Assembly: GCA_020846375.1 (NCBI GenBank)
Contig: JADLDZ010000147.1
Coordinates: forward strand, 1 to 5,460
Source of the DNA: Nitrospirales bacterium
GTDB taxonomy: Bacteria; Nitrospirota; Thermodesulfovibrionia; Thermodesulfovibrionales; Dissulfurispiraceae
Length of the DNA: 5,460 nt
Reading direction: 5' to 3'
Positions within the stretch are counted from its first letter, which is position 1, and each line of letters opens with the position of its first letter. Positions 5,119 through 5,460 of this stretch are shown piece by piece. The notes under the pieces are model-generated. The model searched no databases, was not told where the DNA came from, and saw only the letters and a program-made list of their open reading frames with translations. Made by a program: the position numbers and the translations under genes.

Positions 5119-5460
5119 ATGGGCGCCAAAGGGAAAATAGCGAGGGCGGCGGGGGTGATGTCCCTGGCCACCTTCATCAGCCGGATACTGGGCTACGTCA
5201 AGGATATGATCCTCGCCGGGCTCTTCGGCGCCGGCGGATGGGCAGACTCCTTTTTCGTGGCCTTCAGGATCCCGAACCTCCTCAGGGAGCTCTTTGCCGA
5301 GGGGGCGATGTCTTCCGCCTTCATTCCCGTGCTGACGGAATACCAGACGAAGCGCGGAAAAGAGGAGGCAAACCGGCTGGTACGGGCGGTCTTCGTTTTC
5401 ATCCTCCTCTTCGTGGGTTCGATCTGCCTTCTCGGGATCTTCTTCGCACCGGCCATTGTC
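5119..5460 (+). CDS. murJ: Lipid II flippase MurJ (MviN), N-terminal part
   Basis: MurJ moves lipid II across the inner membrane for peptidoglycan synthesis. The first 114 codons are present and the gene runs off the right edge; full MurJ proteins are about 500 aa with 14 helices. Diagnostic stretches are SRILGYVKDMILAGLFGAG (21-39), ADSFFVAFRIPNLLRELFAEG (42-62) and the following S-AFIPVLTEY (66-75). Relative to E. coli MurJ, R18 corresponds to R22, D39 to D43 and R52 to R56. E. coli R24 is replaced by K28, which keeps the charge. Hydrophobic helices are seen at about 12-33 and 88-114, with the conserved amphipathic segment between them. ATG 5119 is preceded only by a weak GGTAAG, but it gives the expected N-terminal length. 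ATG 5158 (M14) would cut into the first helix. Confidence 0.95.
   Translation, partial: MGAKGKIARAAGVMSLATFISRILGYVKDMILAGLFGAGGWADSFFVAFRIPNLLRELFAEGAMSSAFIPVLTEYQTKRGKEEANRLVRAVFVFILLFVGSICLLGIFFAPAIV

Overview
The window looks like ordinary chromosome from a Gram-negative (diderm) bacterium with fairly high G+C. It carries proton-driven efflux pumps, an outer-membrane lipid A deacylase, a DedA-family membrane protein and the lipid II flippase MurJ. The G/C-rich hairpin repeat near the left end resembles dispersed intergenic repeats I associate with Nitrospirota and Desulfobacterota-type genomes, but the sequence alone does not fix the taxon.

Layout, left to right. (1) 2-157: C-terminal tail of an RND efflux transporter, + strand. 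(2) 174-305: a 132-bp element with inverted ends and three internal hairpins. (3) 371-1459 and 1512-3041: an EmrA-type HlyD adaptor and an EmrB-type DHA2 MFS pump, + strand, 52 bp apart. (4) 3197-3757: a PagL-type lipid A 3-O-deacylase with a signal peptide. (5) 3814-4164, - strand: an unrecognised six-cysteine small protein with a good sigma70-type promoter. (6) 4406-5056: DedA. (7) 5119-5460: the N-terminal 114 residues of MurJ, running off the right edge.

How they fit together. All recognisable genes act in the envelope. The RND tail plus EmrAB is a drug/solvent efflux block; both pump types normally work with an outer-membrane TolC-like channel, which is not in view. PagL trims lipid A in the outer membrane. 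DedA-family proteins act in undecaprenyl-phosphate or phospholipid translocation, and MurJ flips the undecaprenyl-linked peptidoglycan precursor, so dedA next to murJ is functionally sensible (inference). Genes from pagL onward appear to have individual promoters, several with an extended -10 (TGnTAnnnT), rather than forming one operon.

No phage, transposase, CRISPR, tRNA or rRNA is visible. I see no clearly novel multi-gene system. The least explained items are the cysteine-rich protein at 3814-4164 with its roughly 110-nt leader, and the hairpin repeat at 174-305.
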